A DNA stretch of 64,000 nucleotides, taken from positions 4,657 through 68,656 of the forward strand of contig CAYQTJ010000004.1 of NCBI GenBank assembly GCA_964420395.1. Direction: 5' to 3'. Position numbers and translations under genes: made by a program. The notes under the pieces were generated by a model, which had not been told where the DNA came from, did no database searches, and saw only the letters and a program-made list of their open reading frames with translations. Shown piece by piece: positions 34,364 to 43,232 of the stretch (its first letter is position 1; the number at the start of each line of letters is the position of its first letter). This DNA comes from CAVSZB01 sp964420395. GTDB lineage: Bacteria; Krumholzibacteriota; Krumholzibacteriia; LZORAL124-64-63.

Positions 34364-34813
34364 ATGGTCGGCGAGCGCGCGGGCAATCCCGAGGGCCGGG
34401 GAGGGGCGGAGGATGTCTTCGAAATCCTCGTCACCTCGTTCTCCGGGCAGGAGGGGGGCCTGCCGGGGGAGGGGGACCTGTCGTGGCGTCCGGCCACCGA
34501 CGCCTACGAGACCGCGGAGGCGTTCGTCGTGCAGATGGACCTGGCGGGGCTCGAGCCGCGCGGCATCGAGGTGGCGCTGGACGGCGACTGCCTCGTGGTA
34601 CGGGGCGTGAGGCGGGACATCGCGCCGCCCGGCAAGAAGCACTATTCCAAGATGGAGATCAGCGTGGGACCGTTCGAGCGCCGCATCGTGGTGCCGATCG
34701 AGATCGATCCGCAGGGGGCGGTCGCGCGCTACCGCAACGGATTCCTGTTCGTGGAGCTGCGCAAGGGCAAGCGACGCACCTTCACGCGAAGGCGGATCGA
34801 TGTCGACGCGTGA
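34364..34813 (+). CDS. Small heat-shock protein, Hsp20/alpha-crystallin family
   Basis: A 149-residue protein with an alpha-crystallin domain from about residue 45. It starts WRPATDAYETAEAFVVQMDLAGLEP, then VALDGDCLVVRGVR and the late strands GPFERRIVVPIEIDPQGAVARYRNGFLFVEL. The usual C-terminal IxI-type anchor is not evident; the end is basic (RRTFTRRRI). It acts as an ATP-independent holdase. The ATG at 34364 is chosen over the one upstream because of the GGGGGGA ribosome site. It lies 52 bases before lon, linking chaperone and protease. Confidence 0.93.
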   Translation: MVGERAGNPEGRGGAEDVFEILVTSFSGQEGGLPGEGDLSWRPATDAYETAEAFVVQMDLAGLEPRGIEVALDGDCLVVRGVRRDIAPPGKKHYSKMEISVGPFERRIVVPIEIDPQGAVARYRNGFLFVELRKGKRRTFTRRRIDVDA

Positions 34814-34865
34814 GGGGGGTCGGCGGCCCCGCGGCCGCGCAGACGGGGAGAGGAGCGGGCGTGCG

Positions 34866-37262
34866 ATGAGCGGCGAAAAGACCAAAGGCGGCTCGGGCGG
34901 GTCGGATGTGGCGGAGGCGCGGGTCCCCGACGTGCTGCCGATCCTGCCGATCAGCGAGGCCGTCATCTTCCCGTACATGATGGTCCCGCTGGTCCTGAGC
35001 GACCGCAAGCTGATCCAGCTCGCCGACGACTGCCTGGCGGGCGACAAGATGCTCGGCGCGTTCGCGCAGCGACCCACCCCGGATGACGAAGAGGAGAAGG
35101 AGACGGCCGGCGCCGAGGAGGAACTGATCTACACCGTCGGCACGGCGGTCAAGCTGCAGAAGATGCTGCGCTTCCCGGACGGCAGCATGCGGCTGCTCGG
35201 GCAGGGGGTGGCGCGGGTGCAGCTGAGGGGGCTGACGTCGCGCCGGCCGTACCTGAAGGGCCGCGTGTCGGTCGTCGAGGAGGATGACAGCCGTGACTCG
35301 CGGACGCTGGCCTACATGCGCGGCGTGGCGAACAACTTCATGAAGATCGTCGACGCCAGCGAGAACCTGTCGGAGGAGCTGAAGGTCGTCGTCATGAACA
35401 TCGACGACCCCGGCCGCCTCGCCGACCTGATCGCCACCAACCTCGACATCGAGATCGGCGAGAAGCAGCAGGTGCTCGAGGAGCCGAGCCCGCGCAAGCG
35501 GCTCCAGCTGTTGACGAAGATCGTCATGCGCGAGCTGGAGGTCGTGGAGCTCGGGCGCAAGCTCCAGCTGCGCGTGCGCAAGTCGATCGACAAGGACCAG
35601 CGCGAGTACTACCTGCGGCAGCAGTTGAAGGCGATCCAGCGCGAGCTGGGCGACACGGACGAGGCGTCCGTGGAGATGGACGAGCTGAAGGAGCGGATCG
35701 CCGCGGCCGACCTGCCGGAGACGACGCGGGCCGCCGTCGAGCGGGAGTACGACCGGCTGGCGCGCATGTCGCCCGGGGCGAGCGAGTACACAGTCAGCAA
35801 GACCTACGTGGACTGGCTGCTCGACCTGCCGTGGCACGTGGCCTCGGAGGACAAGCTCGACCTGCGCCGCGCCGAACGGCTGCTCGAGCGGGACCACTAC
35901 GGACTGGCGGACGTCAAGGAGCGGATCCTCGAGTTTCTCGCCGTGCGCAAGCTCAAGGCCGACAACCGCGGCCCGATCCTCTGCCTCGTCGGCCCTCCCG
36001 GCGTGGGCAAGACGTCGCTGGGACGCAGCGTGGCGGAGGCGGTGGGCCGCAAGTTCTTCCGCTTCTCCCTGGGCGGCATGCGCGACGAAGCGGAGATCCG
36101 CGGGCACCGCCGCACCTACGTCGGCGCGATGCCGGGGCGGATCATCGCCGGGCTGAAGGAGTGCGGCACCAACAACCCGCTCATCATGCTCGACGAGATC
36201 GACAAGCTCGGCCAGGACTTCCGCGGGGACCCGGCCAGCGCGCTGCTGGAGGTGCTCGACCCGGAGCAGAACTGGTCCTTCACCGACCACTACCTGGCGC
36301 TGCCGTTCGACCTGTCGAAGGTCCTCTTCATCACGACGGCGAACGTTCTCGACTCGATCCCGCGCCCCCTGCTCGACCGCATGGAGATCATCAGTCTCGC
36401 CGGGTACACCAACCTCGAGAAGCTGGAGATCGCGCGGCGCTACCTGGTGCCGCGGCAGATCGAGTCGAACGGGCTCTCCGGGGGGTTGATCCGCTTCTCG
36501 GACGCCGCCGTGCAGCAGATCATCGCCGAGCACACGCGGGAGGCGGGGGTGCGCGAGCTGGAGCGGCGCATCGGCGCGGTGTGCCGGAAGGTGGCTCGCG
36601 ACGTGGCCCGGGGAAAGCGCGGACAGCGCCGCATCACCGCCGCGAACCTCAACGACTATCTCGGCTCGCCCCCGTACGCCGACGACCGTCTGCGCAGCCG
36701 GGCGCGGGTGGGCGTGGCGACGGGGCTCGCCTGGACCGCCGTGGGCGGAAAGATCCTCTACCTCGAGGGGGTGCTGCTGCCCAACGGGAGCGGCACGATG
36801 AAGCTGACCGGACAGCTCGGCAGCGTGATGCAGGAGTCGGCCAGCGCCGCCTTCTCCTACCTGCGCAGCCGGTTCGGGGAGCGGCCGGAGCATCGCGAGT
36901 TCTTCCGCGCCCACGACCTGCACATCCACATCCCGGCGGGCGCCACCCCGAAGGACGGGCCGAGCGCGGGCATCGCGCTGGCTTCGGTGATGCTGTCGCT
37001 GCTGCTCGGCCGCCCGATCGACCGGCTGACGGCCATGACCGGGGAGATCACGCTCACCGGCGACGTGCTGCCGATCGGCGGCCTCAAGGAGAAGGTGCTG
37101 GCCGCGCACCGGGCGGGCGTGCGGCGAATCATCCTGCCGGCGGCGAACGAGCCCGACCTGGACGACATCCCGAAGGAGGCGGCGCGCGAGATCCGCTTCG
37201 TTCCGGTGAAGCACATCGATGCGGTCTGGCGGGAGATCTTCCCGCGGCTGCGGCTGGACTGA
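34866..37262 (+). CDS. lon: ATP-dependent Lon protease
   Basis: A 798-residue LonA protease. It has the N-terminal substrate-binding domain (VLPILPISEAVIFPYMMVPL), a helical middle, and an AAA+ domain with Walker A GPPGVGKTS at about 376 and Walker B LIMLDEIDKLG. The proteolytic domain has the catalytic Ser in DGPSAGIALA (about S700) and Lys in GGLKEKVLAAH (about K743). It degrades damaged and regulatory proteins in the cytoplasm. The ATG at 34866 has GGAGAGGAG upstream; an in-frame ATG at 34800 overlaps hsp20 and is less likely. It is co-transcribed with the Hsp20 gene. Confidence 0.97.
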   Translation: MSGEKTKGGSGGSDVAEARVPDVLPILPISEAVIFPYMMVPLVLSDRKLIQLADDCLAGDKMLGAFAQRPTPDDEEEKETAGAEEELIYTVGTAVKLQKMLRFPDGSMRLLGQGVARVQLRGLTSRRPYLKGRVSVVEEDDSRDSRTLAYMRGVANNFMKIVDASENLSEELKVVVMNIDDPGRLADLIATNLDIEIGEKQQVLEEPSPRKRLQLLTKIVMRELEVVELGRKLQLRVRKSIDKDQREYYLRQQLKAIQRELGDTDEASVEMDELKERIAAADLPETTRAAVEREYDRLARMSPGASEYTVSKTYVDWLLDLPWHVASEDKLDLRRAERLLERDHYGLADVKERILEFLAVRKLKADNRGPILCLVGPPGVGKTSLGRSVAEAVGRKFFRFSLGGMRDEAEIRGHRRTYVGAMPGRIIAGLKECGTNNPLIMLDEIDKLGQDFRGDPASALLEVLDPEQNWSFTDHYLALPFDLSKVLFITTANVLDSIPRPLLDRMEIISLAGYTNLEKLEIARRYLVPRQIESNGLSGGLIRFSDAAVQQIIAEHTREAGVRELERRIGAVCRKVARDVARGKRGQRRITAANLNDYLGSPPYADDRLRSRARVGVATGLAWTAVGGKILYLEGVLLPNGSGTMKLTGQLGSVMQESASAAFSYLRSRFGERPEHREFFRAHDLHIHIPAGATPKDGPSAGIALASVMLSLLLGRPIDRLTAMTGEITLTGDVLPIGGLKEKVLAAHRAGVRRIILPAANEPDLDDIPKEAAREIRFVPVKHIDAVWREIFPRLRLD

Positions 37263-37282
37263 AGCGGCGGGGAGGTCACGTG

Positions 37283-38401
37283 GTGAGCCCGCTCATCGAC
37301 CGGCTGCTGGATCCCTGGTCGCGCCGCGGCCGGGAGGCGGCCTTCACGCTGCCGGGGGCCCTGGCGCCCGGCGCCGCGGTCCTGGTGCTGGACAGCGGGG
37401 ACCTGGCCGACCTCGTCTTCCACGGCCCGTTGCTGCACGGCCTGCGGGCGGGGGTGCCGGATCTGCGCGTGGACGTGCTGCTGCCGGAGGGGCACGCCCA
37501 GTTCGTGGCGGCGAGCGGCCTGGCGCGCAACTGCCTCACCTACCGGGAGGCGCAGCTGCGCCCCTTCCGCCGCGGTTTCTTTCCCCTGCTGCGGGCGGCC
37601 CGCGCGGGGGGGTACGACGCGACGATCATCGCCAGCCAGGAGCCGCAGCCGGCCCTGGCCCGGGTGGCGATGGCCACCGGCGCGCCGCTGAGGCTGGGAC
37701 CGTCGCACGCGAACGCCTGGCCGGCCGTGAACCTGGAGATCCGCCGCGGCGCGGACGATGCCACGTACCGCGGGCGCCGGCCGGCCGCGGCCCTGCCGCT
37801 GCTGGGGCTGCCGGAGCCGGCGCCCGGCTGGAGCTGGCCCCTGCCGGAGGAGCGGCGGCGACACGTCCGGCAGCTGGTGCGCTTCAACAAGACCCGCCCC
37901 GACGACCTGCTGGTCGCCGTCGATCCGGGGGCGGGGAAGAACGGCCCTCCGCTGGCCCTGGCGAGCCTGCAGTTCCTGATCGCCCAACTGGCCGGCCGCC
38001 ACGCCTGCCAGATCGTGCCGCTGTGCGCCAACGGCGGCGGGGAGCGGCTGCGCGAGCTCACCGCGGCGCTGCCGGCCGCGCCGCCGGCCCTGCCGCGGGC
38101 CGACCTCCTGGAGACCGCGCTGCTGCTGTCGCAGTGCGACCTCTTCCTGGGCGGGAACACCGATCTGTTCCATCTCGCGGTGTCGCTCGGCGTGCCGGCG
38201 ATCGGCCTGTTCACCGAGGAGGATGGCGCCGACTGGGAGCCGCGGGGCCGGCCGACCGCGCGGGGGCTGCGGGTGAAACGGGGTGAGCGGGTGGACGCGG
38301 AGGCGCTGTTCGCCGCCGTGGCGGCCGTCGGCATCCGCAGCGGGCCGCGGGCGGCCGCCGCCGCGGACGGAGCGTCGGCATGGCGCGAGGGAGCGGTCTG
38401 A
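37283..38401 (+). CDS. Glycosyltransferase family 9 (heptosyltransferase-like) protein
   Basis: A 372-residue protein with the GT9 layout. The first domain reads DSGDLADLVFHGPLLHGLRA and GYDATIIASQEPQPALA. The second, donor-binding domain has a VAVDPGAGKN-like strand, LLLSQCDLFLGGNTDLFHLAVSLGVPAIGLF in place of the usual GxDTGxxHLA, and IGLFTEED. The Asp in GGNTD replaces the usual D-S/T-G order, so it is a divergent member. Two consecutive GTG codons are possible starts; 37283 is 7 bases from GGAGG and preferred over 37280. First of four GT9 genes in this LPS-core cluster. Confidence 0.78.
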   Translation: MSPLIDRLLDPWSRRGREAAFTLPGALAPGAAVLVLDSGDLADLVFHGPLLHGLRAGVPDLRVDVLLPEGHAQFVAASGLARNCLTYREAQLRPFRRGFFPLLRAARAGGYDATIIASQEPQPALARVAMATGAPLRLGPSHANAWPAVNLEIRRGADDATYRGRRPAAALPLLGLPEPAPGWSWPLPEERRRHVRQLVRFNKTRPDDLLVAVDPGAGKNGPPLALASLQFLIAQLAGRHACQIVPLCANGGGERLRELTAALPAAPPALPRADLLETALLLSQCDLFLGGNTDLFHLAVSLGVPAIGLFTEEDGADWEPRGRPTARGLRVKRGERVDAEALFAAVAAVGIRSGPRAAAAADGASAWREGAV

Positions 38402-38402
38402 G

Positions 38403-39509
38403 ATGGACGCCGCGGCGCGGCCGCCGCGTGGCCGGCGCCTGCTGGTGGTCGCGCCGAACTGGCTCGGCGATCTGATCATGGCCACGCCGGCCCTCGACCG
38501 GCTGGCGGAGGCGCGCGCCGCGGGGTGGTCGCCGGTGCTGAGCCTCCCCGCGCGCTGGGCCCCCCTGTTCGCCGGCGATTCCCGCTGCGACGCCCTGTTG
38601 CCCTGGGACCGCCAGGGTCGCCACGCCGGGATCCTCGGCGTGCCGCGGCTGGCCGCCCTGTGGCGGGGGGCGCGGGCGGAGGCGGTGGTGTTGATGCCCC
38701 CGTCGCTGCGTGTGGCGCTCGCCGCGCGCCTGGCCGGGATCCCGCTGCGTGCCGGTCACGCGACGGACGGGCGGCGGGCCCTGCTGAGCCACCCCCTGCC
38801 GCGCCCGCCGCGCGGTTCCCGGCACTTCAGCCGCGAGATGCTCGATCTGGCCGAGGCGGCGCTCGCCGCGGTGGGGGGGGCGGCGGCCGGGGAGTCGGCG
38901 GCGCCGCGCCACCCGTCCCTGCCTGTCTGCGCGCGGGTGGCGCCCGATCCGCGGCTGGCGGGCGGTCCGCCGGTCTGGGCGCTGGGTGTGGGGACCACCT
39001 TCGGCGACGCCAAGAGCTGGCCGCCGGGTCGCCTCGCCGCCTTCGCCGCCCGGGCGGTCGGCGAGGAGGGGGTGCGGGTGCTGCTGCTGGGCGAGCCGGC
39101 GGGGCGGGCGGCGGCGGACGCGGCCCGGGCGGCCGGGGGCGCGCCGTGGCGGGAGACGCCGGAGGGGGGACCGGGCGTGGTCGATCTCGTCGGGCGCACC
39201 TCCCTGCTCGATGCGGTGGCGCTGTTGCGCGGCTGCGCGCTCTATGTGGGCAACGATTCCGGGCTGATGCATCTGGCGGCGGCCCTCGGCACGCCGACGC
39301 TCGGGCTGTTCGGCTCCACGAGCCCGGCCTGGACGGCGCCGCGCGGCCCCCGCGCGGCGTGCGTCGTCGCGGAGGGGTTCGCCTGCTCGCCCTGCTACCT
39401 GCGGCGCTGCCCGCAGCCGCTCTTCTGCCTCGAAACGGTCACGCCGGGGCAGGTGCTGGAACGGGCCCGGGCGCTGCTGGCCGCGCCGGCGGAGGGGGAG
39501 CCGGAATGA
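38403..39509 (+). CDS. ADP-heptose:LPS heptosyltransferase II-like (GT9)
   Basis: A 368-residue GT9 enzyme, the most canonical of the four in this cluster. N-terminal LLVVAPNWLGDLIMATPAL is the acceptor-site signature of WaaF. The donor domain has GVGTTFGDAKSWPPGRLAAFA, LVGRTSLLDAVALLRGCALYVGNDSGLMHLAAALGTPTLGLFGSTSP and a C-terminal CSPCYLRRCP cysteine cluster typical of WaaF. It adds L-glycero-D-manno-heptose to the LPS inner core at the cytoplasmic side. It starts one base after the previous stop and overlaps gmhB by four bases, matching heptose supply with use. Confidence 0.9.
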   Translation: MDAAARPPRGRRLLVVAPNWLGDLIMATPALDRLAEARAAGWSPVLSLPARWAPLFAGDSRCDALLPWDRQGRHAGILGVPRLAALWRGARAEAVVLMPPSLRVALAARLAGIPLRAGHATDGRRALLSHPLPRPPRGSRHFSREMLDLAEAALAAVGGAAAGESAAPRHPSLPVCARVAPDPRLAGGPPVWALGVGTTFGDAKSWPPGRLAAFAARAVGEEGVRVLLLGEPAGRAAADAARAAGGAPWRETPEGGPGVVDLVGRTSLLDAVALLRGCALYVGNDSGLMHLAAALGTPTLGLFGSTSPAWTAPRGPRAACVVAEGFACSPCYLRRCPQPLFCLETVTPGQVLERARALLAAPAEGEPE

Positions 39510-40108
39510 GCCTGTGGCTGCCGGAGGGGTGCCCCGAGGCGGACGCCCGGAAGGACCGGACGGACGGTGGCGCCCTGTTCGTCGACCGCGACGGCGTGGT
39601 CATCGCGGACGCCGACTACCCGGCGGATCCGTCCGCCGTCCGGCTGCTGCCGGGCGCGGCGGCGGCCCTCGCGCGCGCCCGCGCCGCCGGCTACCTGGTG
39701 ATCGGGGTGTCCAACCAGTCCGGCATCGGACGCGGTTACTACGGCGAGGCGGATTTCGCGGCGGTGCAGCGGCGCGTCGATGCGCAACTCGCCGCCGCCG
39801 GCGCCGGACTGGACGCGCTCTATTACTGTCCGCACGCCCCGGCGCAGGACTGCCGCTGCCGCAAGCCGCGGCCCGGCCTGCTGGAGGAGGCGGCGACGCG
39901 CTTCCGGTGGCGCGCCGACCGCTCCTGGCTGGTGGGCGACAAGCTGACGGACGCGGAACTGGCGCGGGCGGCGGGGCTGCGTCCCGTTCTGGTGCTGACC
40001 GGCAAGGCGGAGGCGCGGTCCGCCGGCCTCCCGCCCGACGGGGCGGTGCTGGTGGTGGCGGATCTGGCGGAGGCGGTCTCCCGCCTCCTGAGCGGGGAGC
40101 GGGCGTGA
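39506..40108 (+). CDS. gmhB: D-glycero-D-manno-heptose 1,7-bisphosphate 7-phosphatase
   Basis: A 200-residue HAD-superfamily phosphatase. Motif I is LFVDRDGVVIADADYP, motif II is VSNQSGIGRGYY, then the zinc-binding loop YYCPHAPAQDCRCRKPRPG with three Cys and a His, and motif IV WLVGDKLTDAELA. GmhB makes heptose-1-phosphate, the precursor of the nucleotide-activated heptose used by the adjacent GT9 enzymes. The start ATG overlaps the preceding stop (ATGA), and the next GTG overlaps its own stop. No gmhA or hldE is in the window. Confidence 0.92.
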   Translation: MSLWLPEGCPEADARKDRTDGGALFVDRDGVVIADADYPADPSAVRLLPGAAAALARARAAGYLVIGVSNQSGIGRGYYGEADFAAVQRRVDAQLAAAGAGLDALYYCPHAPAQDCRCRKPRPGLLEEAATRFRWRADRSWLVGDKLTDAELARAAGLRPVLVLTGKAEARSAGLPPDGAVLVVADLAEAVSRLLSGERA

Positions 40109-41331
40109 GCTGGCTGCTGGACGACCGACCGTTGCGGGCCATCCTCGTGACCCGGCTGCGCTACCTCGGCGACGTGGCGATGGCGACCGTCGTGGCGGAG
40201 GCGCTGCGCCGGGGCGATCCGCAAGTCGACCTCGGCTTCCTCTGCGAGGAGGCGTACGCGCCGGTGCTGGCCGGCCAGCCGTCCCTGCGGCGCGTGCACG
40301 TGCTGCGGACCAGGCGGCGCTCGGCGGACGCGCGGGCCCGGTCGGTGCGCGCCGACCCGCGCACCCTCGCGGTGGCGCCGGTCCTGCCCGACGATTGCGA
40401 ACCGGCCGGCGGGGCCCACCTCGGCCTGCCGCACGGCGGCGGCGGCATAATGCGCGAACTGCGCACCGCCCGGTACGATCTGGCGGTCGATCTCCTGTTC
40501 AATCCGCGCAGCGCCCTGCTGCTCCGGCTGTCGGGGGCCGGGGCCCGGGTGGGGGGGCCGGCCGGTTGGCGGCGCCGGCTCTACACCCACCTGGCCGGGC
40601 CGGAGGCGCTGGACGGAGACCCGCAGCTGCGTCGGCTCGCGCCCGGCTGTCTCGGGGATCACCTGTCGCGGCTGGCGCCGCTGCGGCACGGGCCGAGCGG
40701 GCTGCCGTTCCTGGCGTGGTACCGGCGGGAGTACGCCGCCGCGCCGGCGAGGCCCCTGGTGGCCCGCCCCCCCCTGGGGGGAGGGGCGGCGCGCCGGGCC
40801 CTCGACGTGCTCGGCGTCGGGGGCGGGAACGGCTTCGTGCTGCTGGCTCCCGGTGCCACCTGGCCGAGCAAGGAGTGGCCGGCGGCGCGCTGGGCGCAGT
40901 TGGTCGGGCTGCTGGCGGCGCGGCAGGCGCGGCCGATCGTGCTCCTGTCGCCGCCGCTGCGGGGAGAGCTCTACGCGCCGCTGGCGCGCGAGGTGCCGCC
41001 GGGACGCGGCGGGCTGCTGCCGCCGCTGCCGCTGGTCGAGGTGCTGCGCACGGTGGCGGCCGCGGATCTCGTGGTGAGCGTGGACGGGGGGATCATGCAC
41101 GCGGCGGTGGCGATGGACCGGCCGACCCTGGCGCTCTTCGGCCCCACCGATCCGGCGATCTGGTTCCCCTACCCCGGCCACGGCCGGCAGCGGGTGCTGG
41201 GGACCGCCCCCGCCTGCCACCCCTGCGACCGCCACGACTGCCAGGAGTTCGTCTGCCTGCCGGACCTCGCGGCGGACGCGGTGGCGGCGGCGGCGCTCTC
41301 CCTGCTGGCGACCGCCGGGAGCGACCGGTGA
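40105..41331 (+). CDS. Glycosyltransferase family 9 protein, third copy
   Basis: A 408-residue GT9 enzyme starting at GTG overlapping gmhB. Motifs: ILVTRLRYLGDVAMATVVAEAL at the N-terminus, YDLAVDLLFNPRSALL, VLLAPGATWPSKEWPAARWAQLV, and the donor site LVVSVDGGIMHAAVAMDRPTLALFGPTDP with a C-terminal CHPCDRHDCQEFVC cluster. It carries an insertion of about 30 residues after RRVHVLRT (RRRSADARARS onward) that lengthens it relative to family norms. It probably adds a heptose or another sugar to the LPS core; acceptor unknown. Confidence 0.86.
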   Translation: MSWLLDDRPLRAILVTRLRYLGDVAMATVVAEALRRGDPQVDLGFLCEEAYAPVLAGQPSLRRVHVLRTRRRSADARARSVRADPRTLAVAPVLPDDCEPAGGAHLGLPHGGGGIMRELRTARYDLAVDLLFNPRSALLLRLSGAGARVGGPAGWRRRLYTHLAGPEALDGDPQLRRLAPGCLGDHLSRLAPLRHGPSGLPFLAWYRREYAAAPARPLVARPPLGGGAARRALDVLGVGGGNGFVLLAPGATWPSKEWPAARWAQLVGLLAARQARPIVLLSPPLRGELYAPLAREVPPGRGGLLPPLPLVEVLRTVAAADLVVSVDGGIMHAAVAMDRPTLALFGPTDPAIWFPYPGHGRQRVLGTAPACHPCDRHDCQEFVCLPDLAADAVAAAALSLLATAGSDR

Positions 41332-42383
41332 TCGGCGGAGCGGCGGCAGCTCCCGGCCGCGTGAGGAGCATCCTCGTGATCCGCCGGCGGGCCCTCGGAG
41401 ACGCGCTGGTCACGCTGCCGGCCGTGTTGCGGCTGGCGGAGGCGTTCCCCGCGGCCCGGATCGACCTGGTCGTGGACCGCGCTTTCGCCGCGCTGCTCAC
41501 CGGCCTGGCGCCGGGGCTGACGATCCTGCCGTGGCCGCCGGGGCGGGGCGAACGACCGCGCTGGATCGCCCGGCTGCGCGCGGCGCGGTACGACCTGGCG
41601 CTCGATTACCTCGGCAGCCCCCGCACGGCGCTCTGGACGGCGCTGACCGGCGCCCCGCTGCGGGTCGGCTACGCGCTGCGGGGGCGCGCCTGGGCCTACA
41701 ACGTGCGCGTCCCGCGCAACCGGGACGGCGCGACGCCGCTGGCCGCCTTCGCCGGGGAGGCGTTCCTCGATCCGCTGCGGGCGCTCGGGCTGGCCCCGGC
41801 GCCGTGGCGGGCCGTTGGAGCGGCCGCCGCCCATCCGAACCCAGGCTCCGCGGGACCGTCCGGCCCGCGGATCGGCCTGGCCCTCGGCGCCACCTGGCCC
41901 GCGAAGGGGTGGCCGCTGGCGCACGCGGCCGAACTGGCGGCGCTGGCCGCGGCGGCGGGGGCGACCGTGCTGCTGCTGCCGGGGCCGGGCGAGGAGCGGC
42001 TGGCGGCCGAGTTCCGGAGCGTGGCGCCGGCGGCGGAGGTGGCGCCGCCGACCAGCCTCGTCGAACTCGCGGCGCTGCTGGCCACGCTCGACCTGCTGGT
42101 GGCCACCGATTGCGGCGCCCGTCACCTGGCCGCCGCGCTCGAGGTGCCGACCGTGACCCTGTTCGGCCCGACCGATCCCCGGGGCTGGAACCCCGCGGAT
42201 CCGCGCCATGTTGCAGCACGGACCGGCGAGTCGTGCTCGCCGTGCGATCTCACGATCTGCCCGATCCCCGGTCATCCCTGCATGACCGGCTTGACCGGGT
42301 CGCTCGTCTGGGACAAGGTGCAGGCACTGCTGGCGCGCCGCGCGGCCGCGGACGGCCGGCGCGGGGAAGGGACGGGCGCATGA
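41328..42383 (+). CDS. Glycosyltransferase family 9 protein, fourth copy
   Basis: A 351-residue GT9 enzyme starting at GTG overlapping the previous stop. It has ILVIRRRALGDALVTLPAVLRLAEAFP, YDLALDYLGSPRTAL, IGLALGATWPAKGWPLAHAAELA, DLLVATDCGARHLAAALEVPTVTLFGPTDPRGWNP and the Cys cluster CSPCDLTICPIPGHPCM. The canonical DSGxMH motif is DCGARH here, keeping the Asp, Gly and His. Sharing of the Cys cluster with copies two and three supports common ancestry. It is followed, with a 4-base overlap, by the DUF3108 gene. Confidence 0.86.
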   Translation: MIGGAAAAPGRVRSILVIRRRALGDALVTLPAVLRLAEAFPAARIDLVVDRAFAALLTGLAPGLTILPWPPGRGERPRWIARLRAARYDLALDYLGSPRTALWTALTGAPLRVGYALRGRAWAYNVRVPRNRDGATPLAAFAGEAFLDPLRALGLAPAPWRAVGAAAAHPNPGSAGPSGPRIGLALGATWPAKGWPLAHAAELAALAAAAGATVLLLPGPGEERLAAEFRSVAPAAEVAPPTSLVELAALLATLDLLVATDCGARHLAAALEVPTVTLFGPTDPRGWNPADPRHVAARTGESCSPCDLTICPIPGHPCMTGLTGSLVWDKVQALLARRAAADGRRGEGTGA

Positions 42384-43210
42384 CGGGGCGGAAGCAGGGG
42401 GCGACGTGGCTCGCGGCGACCCTCGTATCGGCATGGCTCGTGGCGGCGTCGGCGGGGTCGGCGTCGGCCCAGGCCGGGACCGACAGCCTGCCGGCCGGTG
42501 CGCCGGCGGCGGGGGCCGGTCCCGATTCCGCGGCCGTTGTCCCGTTCGCGCCGGGCGAGCGGCTGGTCTTCTCCATCGACTACGGACCGGTCAACGCCGG
42601 CGAGGGCACGCTGGAGGTGCGGGGGCTGGTCGAGACCGACGGGCACCCCTGCTATCTGATCGAGAGCCGTGCCTCGTCCAATCGATTCTTCTCCGCCTTC
42701 TACATGGTGCGGGACAAGGTCGTCTCGCATGTCGACGTGGCGCGCCTCTACTCCCGCTACTTCGCGAAGCGGCTGCGGGAGGGGGAGTACCGGCAGAACA
42801 TCGAGGTGCGGTTCGACCAGGTGGCCGGGAAGGCGCACTATGCCGACGGGCGGACTTTTGATACCATGCCGGGCGTCCACGACGTGCTGTCGGCCTTCTA
42901 TTTCGTGCGGACGCTCGCGCTCGAGCCGGGCCGGACCTACCACGTCGACACCCACAGTTCGCGCAAGAACTATCCGCTGGAAGTCATCGTGCACGGGCGG
43001 GAGAGGGTGAAGGTGCCGGCGGGGGAGTTCGACTGCCTGGTGGTGGAGCCGGTGATCCTGGGCGACGGCCTGTTCCAGCACGAGGGCAGCCTGACCATCT
43101 GGCTGACCGACGACGCCCGCAAGATGCCGGTCCTCATGAAGACCAAGGTGAAGGTCGGGTCGATCGACGCCTCGCTCAAGGAGTTCGTGACGGGAGGGGC
43201 GCCGCGCTGA
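42380..43210 (+). CDS. Secreted DUF3108 domain protein
   Basis: A 276-residue exported protein with a signal peptide ending near SASAQA (about residue 32). The DUF3108 domain begins at FAPGERLVFSIDYGPVNAGEGTLEV and includes YLIESRASSNRFFSAFYMVRDKV, FDTMPGVHDVLSAFYFVRTL and the C-terminal LTDDARKMPVLMKTKVKVGSI. Family members are periplasmic beta-rich proteins of unknown function, often next to envelope genes. The overlap with the upstream glycosyltransferase makes it part of the LPS-core operon. Confidence 0.86.
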   Translation: MTGRKQGATWLAATLVSAWLVAASAGSASAQAGTDSLPAGAPAAGAGPDSAAVVPFAPGERLVFSIDYGPVNAGEGTLEVRGLVETDGHPCYLIESRASSNRFFSAFYMVRDKVVSHVDVARLYSRYFAKRLREGEYRQNIEVRFDQVAGKAHYADGRTFDTMPGVHDVLSAFYFVRTLALEPGRTYHVDTHSSRKNYPLEVIVHGRERVKVPAGEFDCLVVEPVILGDGLFQHEGSLTIWLTDDARKMPVLMKTKVKVGSIDASLKEFVTGGAPR

Positions 43211-43232
43211 GGCGGGGCCCGGGGAGGGATCC

